The position numbers were made by a program, and so were the translations under genes. 15,065 nucleotides of DNA from Deltaproteobacteria bacterium (GTDB taxonomy: Bacteria; Desulfobacterota_B; Binatia; UBA9968). Below the pieces are notes generated by a model. The model searched no databases and was not told the DNA's origin. It worked only from the letters and a program-made list of their open reading frames with translations. Shown in pieces: positions 14,887 to 15,065 of this stretch. Where the stretch lies: contig JACPSF010000076.1 in NCBI GenBank assembly GCA_016193385.1, positions 1-15,065 on the forward strand, given 5' to 3'. Each line of letters begins with the position of its first letter. Positions within the stretch are counted from its first letter, which is position 1.

Positions 14887-15065
14887 TCAGGAATTGGACG
14901 GCGCGATGCGGCGCGAAACGCTTACCTCCGGCAATCGGCGAAGAGTCTGATAGACGACACAGTAGCGTTCCGTCAGGCGAACGAGTGTTGCAAGTTGCTC
15001 CTCCGACGCGCTGGTTGCCAGGTCGAAGTGCAGCCGAATACAAGATTTCGGGGACAGGTCTTGCA
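14887..15065 (-). CDS. OsmC-family protein, C-terminal part (runs off the right edge)
   Basis: The last 179 bases encode, on the minus strand, 58 codons plus a TGA (14889-14887), with the 5' end outside the window. The visible part reads SPKSCIRLHFDLATSASEEQ, then LATLVRLTERYCVVYQTLRR, then a basic tail. The beta-strand, helix and LTERYC stretch match the C-terminal half of OsmC/Ohr-like proteins, where this Cys is the second redox-active cysteine of thiol peroxidases that reduce organic hydroperoxides. The partner Cys would lie in the missing half, so peroxidase activity is inferred. A different frame here (14861-15043) looks longer but has no family character. The gene is convergent with the FAD oxidoreductase, with 64 bp between the stops. 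Confidence 0.75.
   Translation of the reverse strand, partial: QDLSPKSCIRLHFDLATSASEEQLATLVRLTERYCVVYQTLRRLPEVSVSRRIAPSNS

Noticed and set aside
14861..15043. Minus-strand 60-codon frame near the right edge
   Set aside because: Its frame is shifted relative to the OsmC-like sequence that ends at 14887; only the latter shows a protein family pattern.
1..15065. CRISPR arrays, tRNA or rRNA genes, phage or defence operons
   Set aside because: No regularly spaced repeats, no tRNA-like cloverleaf and no phage or defence gene apart from the toxin-antitoxin pair were seen by eye on either strand.

Overview
The window is a GC-rich stretch of bacterial chromosome from an organism I cannot name with confidence. 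A lipobox lipoprotein, a membrane HtpX protease, a luciferase-like F420-type oxidoreductase and many short intergenic repeats fit an uncultivated soil or sediment Gram-negative lineage (Methylomirabilota/Rokubacteria or deltaproteobacterial type). That placement is an inference from gene content and base composition only.

Layout from left to right. (1) Positions 30-2523: a two-gene ABC transporter operon, ATPase then large permease, each gene preceded by an AT-rich tract of four tandem heptamers. (2) 2652-4204: an alpha/beta-hydrolase (carboxylesterase type) and a luciferase-like monooxygenase, 14 nt apart on the same strand. (3) 4201-4339: a small non-coding inverted-repeat element (MITE-like) with terminal inverted repeats and a CTAA duplication, lying between two convergent genes. 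(4) 4375-6410, minus strand: two zinc metallopeptidases in tandem, a lipoprotein aminopeptidase followed by HtpX. (5) 6513-7290: a Phd/YefM-VapC toxin-antitoxin pair with a near-consensus promoter and an operator-like palindrome. (6) 7424-11011, minus strand: a heterodimeric ABC exporter of the BmrCD/TM287-288 type, with the degenerate and canonical ATPase sites split between the subunits as in that family. (7) 11103-12938: the translational GTPase TypA/BipA, transcribed divergently from the exporter. (8) 12935-14822: a decayed or mis-assembled zone with a frameshifted glutaredoxin-like gene whose TAG stop overlaps the typA TAG, an unassigned gap, and a BBE-type FAD oxidoreductase broken by a frame change and a probable internal deletion of about 100 bp. 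(9) 14887 to the right edge: the C-terminal 58 codons of an OsmC-family protein on the minus strand.

I do not see an obvious new multi-gene system. The best leads are sequence-level. A 33-bp motif occurs twice in opposite orientations and reads as TTGACA-16 bp-GATACT with a conserved spacer, upstream of the lipoprotein aminopeptidase and in the gap before the FAD oxidoreductase. Other leads are the heptamer tracts placed exactly before both genes of the first ABC operon, the MITE-like element at a shared 3' end, and the TA promoter-operator. Themes of the intact genes are envelope maintenance (HtpX, aminopeptidase, exporters) and stress (TypA, OsmC, VapC).
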